From Pseudarthrobacter psychrotolerans (GTDB lineage Bacteria; Actinomycetota; Actinomycetes; Actinomycetales; Micrococcaceae), in contig NZ_CP047898.1 of the NCBI RefSeq assembly GCF_009911795.1, positions 3,410,001 to 3,474,000 of the forward strand: a stretch of 64,000 nucleotides of DNA, read 5' to 3'. The first letter of the stretch is position 1; each line of letters starts with the position of its first letter. Below the pieces are notes generated by a model that was not told the DNA's origin, made no database searches, and saw only the letters and a list, made by a program, of their open reading frames with translations. The translations under genes were made by a program, and so were the position numbers. Shown one piece after another: positions 9,370 to 18,759 of the stretch.

Positions 9370-9413
9370 GGACGGACGGACGGACGGACGGACGGACGGA
9401 CAGGCAGGCAGGC
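9370..9413. repeat. Tetranucleotide microsatellite (GGAC)8-(AGGC)3
   Basis: Eight perfect GGAC units (9370-9401) run directly into three AGGC units (9402-9413). Long perfect tetranucleotide runs are uncommon in bacterial chromosomes and prone to slippage. Confidence 0.9.
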
Positions 9414-10035
9414 CTTGGCCTCCCCCAATGCGGCCTGCCGTTGAATAGTGTTCGGCGGAGATGGGGATGCCACAGCCACAGCAGGATGGAGTCTGCGGCG
9501 CGGTTCAATGGACACCAGTCTCAGGATTGCAGATCAACCGTCTGGGCTACCCGGAAGCGGCGCCGGCTACATCACCGGGATGACCATCCGTGACCGGTCC
9601 TGGAATACTCTTAGCCGTCGGCACATGGTCGGAGCAGCTCTGCACAAAGGGTCCTGGGAACAGCTCCTCGACTTGGCCTCGCCCGCACTGGGCAATCCCG
9701 CACGACACCGAATTTGTCCAGACTCGCAGCACCTGGGACTGGAATGTACTTGATGGTGTGAACCCAGTCGTCCGGCTCTTCGCGTGCCTGTGGCGCGCTG
9801 GGCTTCCCGAACAGACAGGCCCCGAACGGGTGATGAGGCCTACTGCAGGTACCAAAGTGGACTGGCGATGTGGACGTGAACAACGACGAGGCCAGCAACT
9901 ACTCTGGTGAATGAGAAATTCTATGACCAGTTCGTTTGCGGGTAACGTGCCACTCTTTCATCGTGGGGCGAGACAAAGTCACAACAACAGCAGTTGAAGC
10001 TGACCCACCGCCGAGGCCGAGGGTGTGAATTGCAC

Positions 10036-10080
10036 GGTGGATATCGCGGTGGATATCACTGTGGATAACTTTGTGGATAG
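10036..10080 (-). other. DnaA-box array 1 (four boxes, exact 12-bp spacing)
   Basis: Four 9-mers start every 12 bases, all in the same orientation: GGTGGATAT 10036, GGTGGATAT 10048, TGTGGATAA 10060 (perfect reverse complement of TTATCCACA) and TGTGGATAG 10072. The iteron-like phasing is directly visible. DnaA binding is inferred from the consensus. Confidence 0.8.
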
Positions 10081-10176
10081 ATTGCCTGGTGGCGAGCATC
10101 ACGAAGGGATTCGACGCACACCGGCACACCCAGGAACCAGTAGCCTCCATGCGCATCAGGGAGCGCCTCAAGCCCT

Positions 10177-10190
10177 GTTTCACGTGAAAC
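10177..10190. other. parS: parS site between the two DnaA-box arrays
   Basis: Perfect GTTTCACGTGAAAC, 97 bases after array 1 and about 190 bases before array 2. Confidence 0.95.
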
Positions 10191-10381
10191 ACTGCCGAGC
10201 ACCCCTCCCGCGCTCTATTGGCTCGGAAAGAGACTCCAATAGTTGGATTTCCGGGAGTATTTTGGGTTCCGCATTTGCGTTCTCCCATCTGTGTTGTCCG
10301 TCACTGGATGGCTGCCGATTTGTGTCTGGTCGGTGGACTCGAGTGTCGACTCAGCGGCACTGCATCAAAGATTTGCAGACC

Positions 10382-10427
10382 AGTGGATAAGCCTGTGGAT
10401 ATCGATGTGGATAACTATTGGGGATAA
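10382..10427 (-). other. DnaA-box array 2 (boxes spaced 12, 12 and 13 bp)
   Basis: AGTGGATAA 10382, TGTGGATAT 10394, TGTGGATAA 10406 (perfect) and TGGGGATAA 10419, in the same orientation as array 1. An SD-like AAAGGAG follows at 10433, but no credible gene begins there. Confidence 0.78.
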
Positions 10428-11211
10428 CTTCAAAAGGAGTGGATCGCCAACGTGGTGGAACCGGCCAGCCGTACCCAACAGTCATCTTTCTGATGAAGCG
10501 ATTGCCTCCGCAGCTGGCACCATTTATCGCTTGGTTGAGGTCTTGGCGATGGAGTTGGCCGGTCAGGTATCTCTCCGCCGTTCTACCTGAAGGCCCGGCA
10601 CAGGCCCTTGGGTTCATGACCGCACAGCAGAGCGCGCGTATGAATGGTGCCAAGAGCCTGCTCGGATGCCTACCAGGCGATGCGTCGATTATGGATGACG
10701 CACTGACCGTAAGCACTCGACGCTGACTAAGACGCTGGTGCCTGCGGTAGGCGACTCTAGTTCGGTCATCCGCTGCCTGGATGGGAATCGGCGGCAGCGG
10801 CGAATCGTGATGTGCGTGAGAGTCTGAGCCTAACGCTTGGCTGCGGGCGACTAATGGGCGGCCGTGCATGTCCATTCCAGGTTCAGGCTGACGTGCCCGC
10901 CGGCGCAGCAAACCGTTCGCTTGGGCTGGGCTCAGCCGTCGCGCCAGCAAGCACAGGGCCACGTGGGCACTGTAGAGCGTGCTTTGGGGTGCGGAGCGTG
11001 GCCGCTTGGGGGAGAATTCAGTTCCGTGTGGCCAGCGTGCCCGGCCTGTCCGGTGAATCCGGGTTGAGGGTTTCGGGTCGTGTCGCAAGGGTCCTTGACG
11101 GGGCCTTTGCGGCCGGCTTGCAGTTCGGTGCCGTGGCGAAGCGTCGGCCCATGGGAAGCCAGGTTCCCTGACAACCTATCCAATGAAGGAGGGCATCTTT
11201 TCAGTGCATTC

Positions 11212-11225
11212 GTTTCACGTGAAAC
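11212..11225. other. parS: parS site
   Basis: Perfect GTTTCACGTGAAAC; first of a close pair, 64 bp from the next copy. Confidence 0.95.
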
Positions 11226-11275
11226 ATCACGTTCGCGGTCTAGTCATTCTCGAGGCCAGACCCGGCATTGGACGT

Positions 11276-11289
11276 GTTTCACGTGAAAC
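11276..11289. other. parS: parS site
   Basis: Perfect GTTTCACGTGAAAC; second of the close pair. Confidence 0.95.
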
Positions 11290-12422
11290 AGTACGTCGCA
11301 GAGAGAGGTCCGCTTTCTCGGCCCCCTACGCTGACCTTCCTCTCAAAGCGCGCGAGTGATCGATGGGTACGCTTGCTACGATCGCGCGGCGTCGCGTAAC
11401 GGACGAGGCCTCTCAGGTGTGTGTCCGTACGGTCGACGGGAAGCCCCGGAGGGATGTCAGTCATGGAAAATCTCCGTATGATACTTCCCCTTCGAGCCAA
11501 CCGAATTACTGGAGTTCCCGCGCAGAGCGGCGATGCGTACGAGTAGGACTTGTCCGCGGGTGCGAAGAAATGAGTCAGGCCAGGCGGGGGCGGCCTCCCC
11601 CGAGGACTCTCGATCCTGATTCGAGGCTGCAGACCTCCTCCGAGCGGCGGTGTGAAGATCCAGGTGCCCGGTGTCATATCCGTTCCGAAGGCAGCTTCAT
11701 TGCGCCGGCTGGCCGCCCGGGCCGCACGAGCGCGCCCTGCTTTGTTGATATCGGGAATGCACTTGGCCGTGTGGTCACCGTGGGCGGACGACCCTGGGCT
11801 GCCTGCGACTGATCTGGCCGTAAATGTTGGCAGCAGTCACGGCAGGCGCAACTGCTGCCCCGCCGAAATTGGTGATGAGGATCCCGCGAATAGACGGGCA
11901 GGACATGGAGCCTTTGGACGAAACTGCCACTGCATAAGCAGGATCTACTTCAATTGGTCGGATACTCGGGCGGCAACGGATCAGCACGCATGGATCAAAT
12001 CCCCCGGGTTTGTTCCCTGCGGATCAGTTTGCCCGACGAGCTGTGCCCAGCCTGAGCCCAACATCGGCATCGCCGCTTCTCAGTGCGGCAGGTGCAGGTC
12101 GGTGCGTTAGTCGATCCAGTTCACCCCGAGGCGACTGGAACGCGCAGAGGCCAGCCAGAGTGTTTCGGCTGATCCTATCTTCCAGACTCCCAGTGTTGCC
12201 GATCAAATTTGGAATCGATCGATCTGATCTGCGAATTGACATGATCCAACCGTATTAGGCTGTTCGATCGACTGCTGAGCGTTGACTTGGGGCAAATAGC
12301 GTCTCATCGTGATGGACGTAGTACCCCGGCATCCCCGTGAGCCTGATGAATGGTGGTCGTATTGAGTGGTGGCAAGGCCGTTTTCCAGCAGAATGGTGTA
12401 TTTCTCTGCGGGATTGGGCGGT

Positions 12423-12436
12423 GTTTCACGTGAAAC
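12423..12436. other. parS: parS site
   Basis: Perfect GTTTCACGTGAAAC; first of three copies spaced 239 and 226 bp. Confidence 0.95.
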
Positions 12437-12661
12437 AAAGCATGGGCTCGCATCTGAGCGCAGATAGAGACCACTTGCGGTGTCGGTAAATGGGATGGAA
12501 TGAACTGCTCTCAGTGAGACGAAACGCTGTCTCCGCGAGTCAGCTGAGGGCCACTCAGAGTGCATATTCAGCAAAGTAGTGGTCGCCTGATCGGCGGAAG
12601 TTGTCCGTCCCCTCGGGGAACGAAGAACTGCTCTGCGGTGCTCAGTTCAGCCGTCGTCAAT

Positions 12662-12675
12662 GTTTCACGTGAAAC
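12662..12675. other. parS: parS site
   Basis: Perfect GTTTCACGTGAAAC. Confidence 0.95.
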
Positions 12676-12887
12676 AGGCAAAGGAGTCACTTGCGTGTGA
12701 GGACCTCTCGCGTGACTGGAAAATGAGCTGCAATGGTGTAGTTTCAGCGAATGCAAGCGATGGTGTCGACGGACAACTGAAACGCGGCTCATAAGGCGCG
12801 GACAGTATGGTCTAGATATCTGGTGTGCCATTCGTCGTGGCGGGGAACACGAAACTGACTAGGGTGCTCCGCATTCCGATCGTCAAT

Positions 12888-12901
12888 GTTTCACGTGAAA
12901 C
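12888..12901. other. parS: parS site
   Basis: Perfect GTTTCACGTGAAAC; last copy, about 280 bases before the trxA stop codon. Confidence 0.95.
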
Positions 12902-13179
12902 AAAACTTAGGAATATGAAGGCCAGGACGGTGGTTCAGCGGCAGCTCCACTGACCGGGGCCTTGTGGCATGCCGGTCCTTCGCCCAATTCTTCCAGACCC
13001 TGCACTGGTTTCCAGTGGGCCGCTGATCAGTTGGTGACGTCTGGGAACGGATTAAGGTCGAATACAACTTTATTGAGTCGGATTAGTGCGCCCGGAAACG
13101 CCTGTAGCCACCGCTTCCAGGAAGCAGTGGCCACAGACCGGTCGGTACCCGGTAATGCTGGACCGTAGGCCCTAACTGA

Positions 13180-13506
13180 CTAGGACAGGACGTCCGCAAA
13201 TTCCTTTTCGAAGAACTGCTTCGGCCTCGCACCGATAACAGTGCTCTTCACCTGGCCGTCCTGGAAGAGGTAGACGGCGGGGATGGACGTGATGCCGTAC
13301 TCGGCAGCGATGGCGGGGTTGTCATCGACGTTGACCTTGACGACATTCACCTTCTCGCTGTATTCGACCGAGATCTCGTCAAGGATGGGTCCCAGCTTGC
13401 GGCAGGGGCCGCACCATTCGGCCCAGAAGTCCACAATCACTGGCTTGTCGGCCGACAGTACGTCCGCACCAAAACTTGCATCTGTTACGTCTTTAGCGTT
13501 GCTCAT
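13180..13506 (-). CDS. trxA: Thioredoxin
   Basis: Cytoplasmic dithiol reductant of 108 residues, the usual length. Active site WCGPC with Cys32 and Cys35, preceded by VIVDFWAE, and the cis-proline segment TSIPAVYLF. It lies just downstream of trxB on the same strand (36-base gap), so the reductase and its substrate are probably co-transcribed. A similar MSNA opening is seen in both proteins. Confidence 0.97.
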   Translation of the reverse strand: MSNAKDVTDASFGADVLSADKPVIVDFWAEWCGPCRKLGPILDEISVEYSEKVNVVKVNVDDNPAIAAEYGITSIPAVYLFQDGQVKSTVIGARPKQFFEKEFADVLS

Positions 13507-13542
13507 AACCTTGTCTCTCTCTTCGAATGGCGGTTACGCGGA

Positions 13543-14499
13543 TTACGCGTGGAGGTCTGCGAGGTAGTGTTCCACATCGATAGCGGCAACACATCCGGAG
13601 CCGGAGGCCGTGATGGCCTGACGGTACGTGGGATCAACAACATCACCTGCGGCGAAGACGCCCGCGATGCTGGTCCTGGAACTCCGGCCCTCGACGGCGA
13701 TGGTGCCGGCCGCCGTGATCTCCAAGGAGTCCTTGACCAGGTCGGTGCGGGGATCGTTTCCGATGGCCACGAAGACGCCGGTGACGGCGAGATCGGACAC
13801 GGTGCCGTCCTGCAGGTTCTTGATCTTAAGACCGGTGACTTTGTCGGCTCCGATGACGTCGTCAACTGAACTGTTCCAGATGAACGAAATCTTGTCGTGG
13901 GCCAGGGCGCGGTCTGCCATGATTTTGGAAGCTTTGAGTGTGTCGCGGCGGTGCACAACGGTGACGGACTTGGCGAACTTGGTCAGGAAGAGGGCTTCTT
14001 CCATCGCCGAGTCTCCCCCGCCGATAACTGCAATGTCCTGGTCCTTGAAAAAGAAACCGTCGCAGGTTGCACACCAGCTGACGCCGTGCCCGGAGAGGCG
14101 CTTTTCGTTCGGGAGGCCGAGCTCACGGTAAGCGGATCCGGTGGAGAGGATGATCGCCCGCGCCCGGAAGGTCTCACCGGTGCCGATGGTGACAGTCTTG
14201 ATGTCGCCGTCGAGGTCCAACGCGGTGACATCCTCGAACTGGATGTCGGTTCCGAACCTCGCTGCCTGCTTTTCGAAGTTCTCCATGAGGTCCGGCCCCA
14301 TGATGCCCTCGGGGAAGCCCGGGTAATTTTCGACGTCGGTGGTGTTCATCAGTTCGCCGCCGGCGGTGACCGATCCCGCCAGAAGCAAGGGCTTCAGGTT
14401 GGCGCGCGCCGTGTAGACAGCGGCCGTGTACCCGGCCGGGCCCGAGCCGACGATGATGACATCACGCACTTCGGACGCGGTGTTTTCTGCGTTGCTCAC
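13543..14499 (-). CDS. trxB: Thioredoxin-disulfide reductase
   Basis: FAD/NADPH enzyme that reduces TrxA. From GTG 14499 it has 318 residues, close to the family length; AAGGAAGAGG lies about 12 bases upstream. The frame is open to 14553, but those extra residues are not conserved-looking. Motifs: FAD-binding VGSGPAGYTAAVYTARA near the N-terminus, redox-active CATC in WCATCDGFFFKDQDIAV, the NADPH fold VIGGGDSAMEEALFL, and C-terminal GVFAAGDVVDPTYRQAITA. It is transcribed together with trxA. Confidence 0.96.
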   Translation of the reverse strand: MSNAENTASEVRDVIIVGSGPAGYTAAVYTARANLKPLLLAGSVTAGGELMNTTDVENYPGFPEGIMGPDLMENFEKQAARFGTDIQFEDVTALDLDGDIKTVTIGTGETFRARAIILSTGSAYRELGLPNEKRLSGHGVSWCATCDGFFFKDQDIAVIGGGDSAMEEALFLTKFAKSVTVVHRRDTLKASKIMADRALAHDKISFIWNSSVDDVIGADKVTGLKIKNLQDGTVSDLAVTGVFVAIGNDPRTDLVKDSLEITAAGTIAVEGRSSRTSIAGVFAAGDVVDPTYRQAITASGSGCVAAIDVEHYLADLHA

Positions 14500-14684
14500 T
14501 GAACGGTGAACCTCTTCCTTAGTCGATGCGCCGGCTTTTGCGGCCGGCCACATGGCACAACTGAATCTTGGTGGTGAATATTCCGGGCGCCGCGCGAACG
14601 GAGGAACCCAACGGAGGAACCATCAGTGGTCATGACCCCGTCACCTGGACGGGACGCTCTACCAGATTACCGTCTGAAGACAGC

Positions 14685-14738
14685 TGAGCCGCGTCTGTTA
14701 CTGCGGAGCAATGCTCCGGGCAGAACAGCCGCGGCTCA
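14685..14738 (-). terminator. Hairpin after the pseudokinase gene
   Basis: Fifteen-base arms 14685-14699 and 14724-14738 with one mismatch, enclosing a second hairpin (CGGAGCAATGCTCCG). It lies 22 bases beyond the stop codon of the minus-strand gene ending at 14760 and before trxB, so it probably ends the murJ-pseudokinase transcript. Confidence 0.65.
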
Positions 14739-14759
14739 ACAGGAACGGCGCTGGTGGCC

Positions 14760-16322
14760 CTACTGGATCTTGATTTCCGCCAGGCGTATGCCAAAGCCAT
14801 AGCGGGTCTTCGGGGCGGCGAGCTTGGGAAGCGACTTGATGGACACGATCACGTACTGTGCCTCCACTGGCTCGGCCAGCGGCATGGTCAGATCTGTTGA
14901 CGTGAAGCTGTTGGTCCCCACCAGCTTGGCGCCGTCCAGTGACGGCCGGTCATTCGTGAAGACACTGAGGTTGCCGCCAGAGGCTCCGAGCTGAGTCAGG
15001 GTGATCGACGAAACCTTTGCCGGGCTCTTCAGCTTGATAAACAATGGAACGCCATCGTTTGCCAGACCGCCCCAGTTCTCGGTGGCAAATTCCATGTCCG
15101 ACCAGTAGCTGGCCGCGTTGCCGTCAAACGCCTTCACCAAATCCACGTCGTAGGTGGCAGCGAAGTCAAAATCGCCCTGACGGGTGATGTTCTCGATGGC
15201 CGGTGGTGCTGCTGGCGCTGCGGAGTTCTGGTTGGGCGAAGCCGACCCCGTGTTTGGCTGAGTGGCGCCCGTCGAGTTCGAGGATGGGGCGGCCTGAGGG
15301 CCCGATTTGAAGAGACTCCCCAGGTTGGTGACCGCAAAGACCAACCCTGCGATCAGCACCACGGCAAGGAGCCCGCCCACCAGCCAGCGCATGGAGCGGG
15401 GCTCACGCTCGGGCTCGTCGTCGTCGTAATAGTCATCCATCCCGCCGGAAGGCGGTACCGCCGCCGCAGGAGAGGTTTTCCGGGCAAGCGACGGAAAGGC
15501 ACGCGCTGTCGGATCGGAGCGCTCGGGTGTTTCGGAGCCCACGGCTTCGTCGTAGCCTGCTGCATCCTGGGAGCCGTTGGAGTAGTCGTCGTCAGACCAC
15601 AAAGAAACCTTGGGCGCATCGGACGCCGCACCGGCCCTGGGCTCAGCGGGTCCGGAAACCGACCGGTTTTCCGCAGCCTGCACGGGTTGCGGCGCAGTTA
15701 CGTGCTGGTGTGCAGCAGTGGCAGCGGCGGCCCCTGCGCCAGCGGCCCCGGCCCCGGTCCTGGCAGACGCCGACGCCGGACGGACTGCCGGGCGGAGCGG
15801 CGGACGGGCAGGAACAACCGGGGGTACAAGCGGCGGAACTACCGGCGCGGCAGACCGGAATGAGTCAACCTGGCTGGGGTGATTGTCCGCGTAGTTAATG
15901 TACCCGGCGTCGATGTTCTCCTCATCGTCGTACGGTTCCGGTTCGCGGGAACGCGCCTGGCCGAAGATTTCGCTGCCAAGGGTATCCGTGAAGAACGGTT
16001 CCACGTAGGGCGCGTCGGAGGCAACCACGAGGTCCAACAAGTCTGCCGCGGAGGTGTGGTTGGTGATGAGGTACGTGGCGGCCTCGGTGACGCCGAGGTC
16101 CAGGACCTGGACGTTGCCCGGGCGTTCACCGGTAGCCACCTCGCGGGCGCTCTGGGCCACCTGTTCGGTGTTGTCCGGGCCGGCGACCAGAATGCTGACC
16201 GGTCGGTTGAGAACCTGGTCCACCCCGTCCAGCACCAGATCCTGGTCGTGTGAGGTCAATACCGTAGCTGTGACCTTGTAGCGGCCGCCGAGTACTGATC
16301 CAACGTCGATCGGGTGGGACAC
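14760..16322 (-). CDS. Pseudokinase-like membrane protein with C-terminal sugar-binding-like domain (MviN partner)
   Basis: Protein of 520 residues. The N-terminal 110 residues (GSVLGGRYKVTATVL, later EAATYLITNHTSAADLLDLV) resemble the N-lobe of a Ser/Thr kinase, but no HRD or DFG motif follows. A long Pro/Ala linker comes next (about 150-335). One membrane helix (RWLVGGLLAVVLIAGLVFAV, about 343-362) precedes a Ser/Asn/Pro segment and an external C-terminal domain of about 150 residues that looks like a discoidin/galactose-binding fold (FDFAATYDVDLVKAFDGNAA). In mycobacteria MurJ, pseudokinase and such a domain are fused in one protein, MviN; here they are separate neighbours. The domain assignment is by eye. 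Confidence 0.75.
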   Translation of the reverse strand: MSHPIDVGSVLGGRYKVTATVLTSHDQDLVLDGVDQVLNRPVSILVAGPDNTEQVAQSAREVATGERPGNVQVLDLGVTEAATYLITNHTSAADLLDLVVASDAPYVEPFFTDTLGSEIFGQARSREPEPYDDEENIDAGYINYADNHPSQVDSFRSAAPVVPPLVPPVVPARPPLRPAVRPASASARTGAGAAGAGAAAATAAHQHVTAPQPVQAAENRSVSGPAEPRAGAASDAPKVSLWSDDDYSNGSQDAAGYDEAVGSETPERSDPTARAFPSLARKTSPAAAVPPSGGMDDYYDDDEPEREPRSMRWLVGGLLAVVLIAGLVFAVTNLGSLFKSGPQAAPSSNSTGATQPNTGSASPNQNSAAPAAPPAIENITRQGDFDFAATYDVDLVKAFDGNAASYWSDMEFATENWGGLANDGVPLFIKLKSPAKVSSITLTQLGASGGNLSVFTNDRPSLDGAKLVGTNSFTSTDLTMPLAEPVEAQYVIVSIKSLPKLAAPKTRYGFGIRLAEIKIQ

Positions 16323-16503
16323 GTGTTCCTCCTAGACTGTCCGGGAATGCCGGCGTAGATGATGCCACCGCCGGTCAGAAACCGGTCAAAAGCCGGCCGG
16401 CGAGCCGGTCTGCGCTTGCCTGCAACTACCCCTGTTCACTGTCGATCCTAGCCGATCGGCCATGGCCGCCGTGGTCGACAGGCAACCAAAAACCGCGGGA
16501 AGA

Positions 16504-18698
16504 TCACTTTTTTCGAGGCCGTCGTGGCTTGAAATGGGGGTTCTGTCCGGCCTGGCCCTGGAACGTGCGCCGGCCGGGAAGGGGAATCTCGTCGCGCAGC
16601 AGCCCGCCCCGCGCCGTGCCGGGCACGTCCTCGGCGGGTAGGTAGTCCGCGGCGGGTTCAGTGCCCCCGCCAGTGCCCCCGCCAGTGCCCCCGCTAGTGG
16701 CCCCGTCAGCGATCCCGTCGGTTTCCCCGTGTGTGCCCTCTCCCGGACCCGAAGCGGCACGTACTCCGGGTTCCCCCCGGAGAGGTTCCGGCGCCGCAGG
16801 GGCCGCCTGGCGTTCCGGCACGGGCCCTGCGCGGAATGACACGGCGTCGAATTCGCCGGAGATCCGGGGAATCAGGCCGGTGTCCACCGCGACCGTGGCG
16901 CGTTCCGGCGTCGAACGTTCCGCTCCGGAATCCTCGGCACCCGCAGCCGACGACGGCGTTCCCCCGGCGCCGTCTGACGGTCCGGTACCGCGCCCCAGCC
17001 GTCCCAGTAGGGGGCGCATGAGGTCGCGGAGTTCCGCGACGTGGAAGACCTTCAGCAGGAAGACATAGGCAACCAGCATGATGGGTCCGACCACAATGAC
17101 GGTTACCAGGGCGGTGAGCCGGTCCTTCCAGGCGAAGCCGTCCGCGCTGTAGCTGCCCATCAGCCACAAGGCCCCGCGCCCGCGATAGCGGAACCGAGCG
17201 CCGCATAGCCCATCCGGATATACGAGTTGGCGATCCGCGGCCCGTCGAGGTGGCCCAGCAGCCGGCGCAGGAAGAAGGCGCTGATGATCACCGAAAGAAT
17301 GTTGCCCACCATGTACAGCAGGGCGATGGCGTAAATGATCTGGCCCACCGGCAGGAACTGGATCCCGAAAGCACCGGCCACATAGACCACGGCGAGCAGC
17401 AACTGGATATGGAAGGGGGTACGGGCATCCTCATTGGCGTAAAAAACCCGCGACATCATGAAGTTGGCGCTCATAAACGGGGTGCTGAGCGCGAGGATAG
17501 TGAGCGTCTGGGCCAGCATCACGCCGTCCTGACGCAGCCCGGTGAAGAACATGCCCAGCGGCCCGGCCAGTGCGAAGAGCGCCAGCGCGCCGAAAACCGT
17601 GGCCACGGCCATGGTCCGGAGCCCGTGCGAGAGCGCCTCCCGGAGCTCCGCCCGGTTGCCGTCCTGCGAAGCGCGGGTCATCCGGTTAAAGAGGACAGTG
17701 GCGAGGGAGAGCGCAATGATCGAATGCGGCAGCAGGTACAGCTGGCTGGCCACCTCCAGGACCGCGTTGCCGGGCAGTATCTCGGCCGCCGGATCCCCCG
17801 CAGCCTTCAGCCGGAGCCGCTCGGCACCGGGAATGGTGGCGATGCGCATGACGTACAGGAACGCCAACTGCCCGACGGCGGCCGTTAGGAGCGTCCACAC
17901 GCTCAGCTTGGCTGCTTGGCCAAGGCCCACTCCGCGCCAGCCAAACCGGGGCCGGAGCCCCAGCCTCAGGCGGATGACCGGGATCAGCAGGATGGCTGTC
18001 TGGGCCACCACGCCTATTGTCGAGAAGCCGGCCACAAGCAGGGTCTGGGAGGGGCCCCAGTTCTCCAGCGTGTGCGGATTCATGGCGTTCTCGCCGAAGA
18101 TCCAGATGAACATGCCCAGGCCGCCAATGGCCACCAGGTTGTTCATGATGGGGGCCCACATGGCTGGCCCGAACGCGCCGTTGGCGTTGAGGACCTGCGT
18201 GAGCAGGGCGTAGAGGCCGTAGAAGAAGATCTGGGGCAGGCACCAGAAGGCGAACGCAACTGCCAGAGCCTTCTGCTGCGGCGAATAACCCTGCGTGGTC
18301 AGCTCAATGACCCACGGAGCAGCGAGCGTGACAATCGCTGTGAGGCCCAGCAGCAGGAGTACGGCGAGCGTCAGCAGCCGGCTGATGTAGTCCGCTCCCC
18401 TGTCCGGCGCCTTGCTCGCCTTGATGATCTGCGGCACCAGGACGGCGTTGAACACACCGCCGGCCACCAGCAGGAAGATCAGGTTGGGAAGGTTGTTGGC
18501 ATTGATGAAGGTGTCGTTGACGGTGGAGCCCAGGCCCAGTGCCGCGACCAGCATCCAGGTCTTGCCGAAGCCCAGGAACCGGGATACCAGGGTGCCTGCA
18601 GCCATGATGGCGCTGGACCGGGTTTCACTCGCGGATTCGCTCGGGGCGGCGCGGCGGGCCTTATCGGAGGGGGGATTGGTAGCTGACATCGAGTTCAT
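16504..18698 (-). CDS. murJ: Lipid II flippase MurJ (single-base frameshift)
   Basis: Polytopic membrane flippase moving lipid II across the membrane for peptidoglycan synthesis. From ATG 18698 (MNSMSATNPPSDK) the frame runs through many membrane helices (MAAGTLVSRFLGFGKTWMLV and following) to 17160, where it would stop as AGAGPCG. The -1 frame continues with LWLMGSYSADGF, a last membrane helix (LVTVIVVGPIMLVAYVFLL) and a Gly/Pro/Thr-rich cytosolic tail ending PRRPRKK at 16504. The run CCCC at 17172-17175 (GGGG on the coding strand) needs one more base, giving about 731 residues. The tail contains a 12-bp codon repeat (GGTG units, near 16660-16695). Confidence 0.9.
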
Positions 18699-18759
18699 CG
18701 TCTCACCCGGACGCTGTTGTACCGCAACGGACAGGCTATCAGCTCCGGCGGAGACGGCC

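Larger units (their letters stand above)
7735..13179. other. Gene-free region with parS cluster and DnaA-box arrays (putative centromere)
   Basis: About 5.4 kb between the parB stop and trxA without a recognisable gene. Open frames are short or have compositions with no family resemblance; the longest, 245 codons on the minus strand at 10351-11088, has no recognisable motif. Sampled lines have about 55% G+C, visibly lower than the neighbouring genes. The region contains nine perfect parS sites, two DnaA-box arrays and two simple-sequence tracts. No tRNA or insertion sequence was recognised. Confidence 0.8.

Noticed and set aside
9899..10288. 129-codon minus-strand frame with repeated HxDIH-like residues
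   Set aside because: The periodic peptide reflects the 12-bp DnaA-box array and it also crosses a parS site; not coding evidence.
10351..11088. 245-codon open frame on the minus strand in the gene-free region
   Set aside because: No domain, signal or motif, composition rich in Arg/Pro/Ser as in random high-GC frames, no ribosome binding site, and the frame runs through a DnaA-box array.
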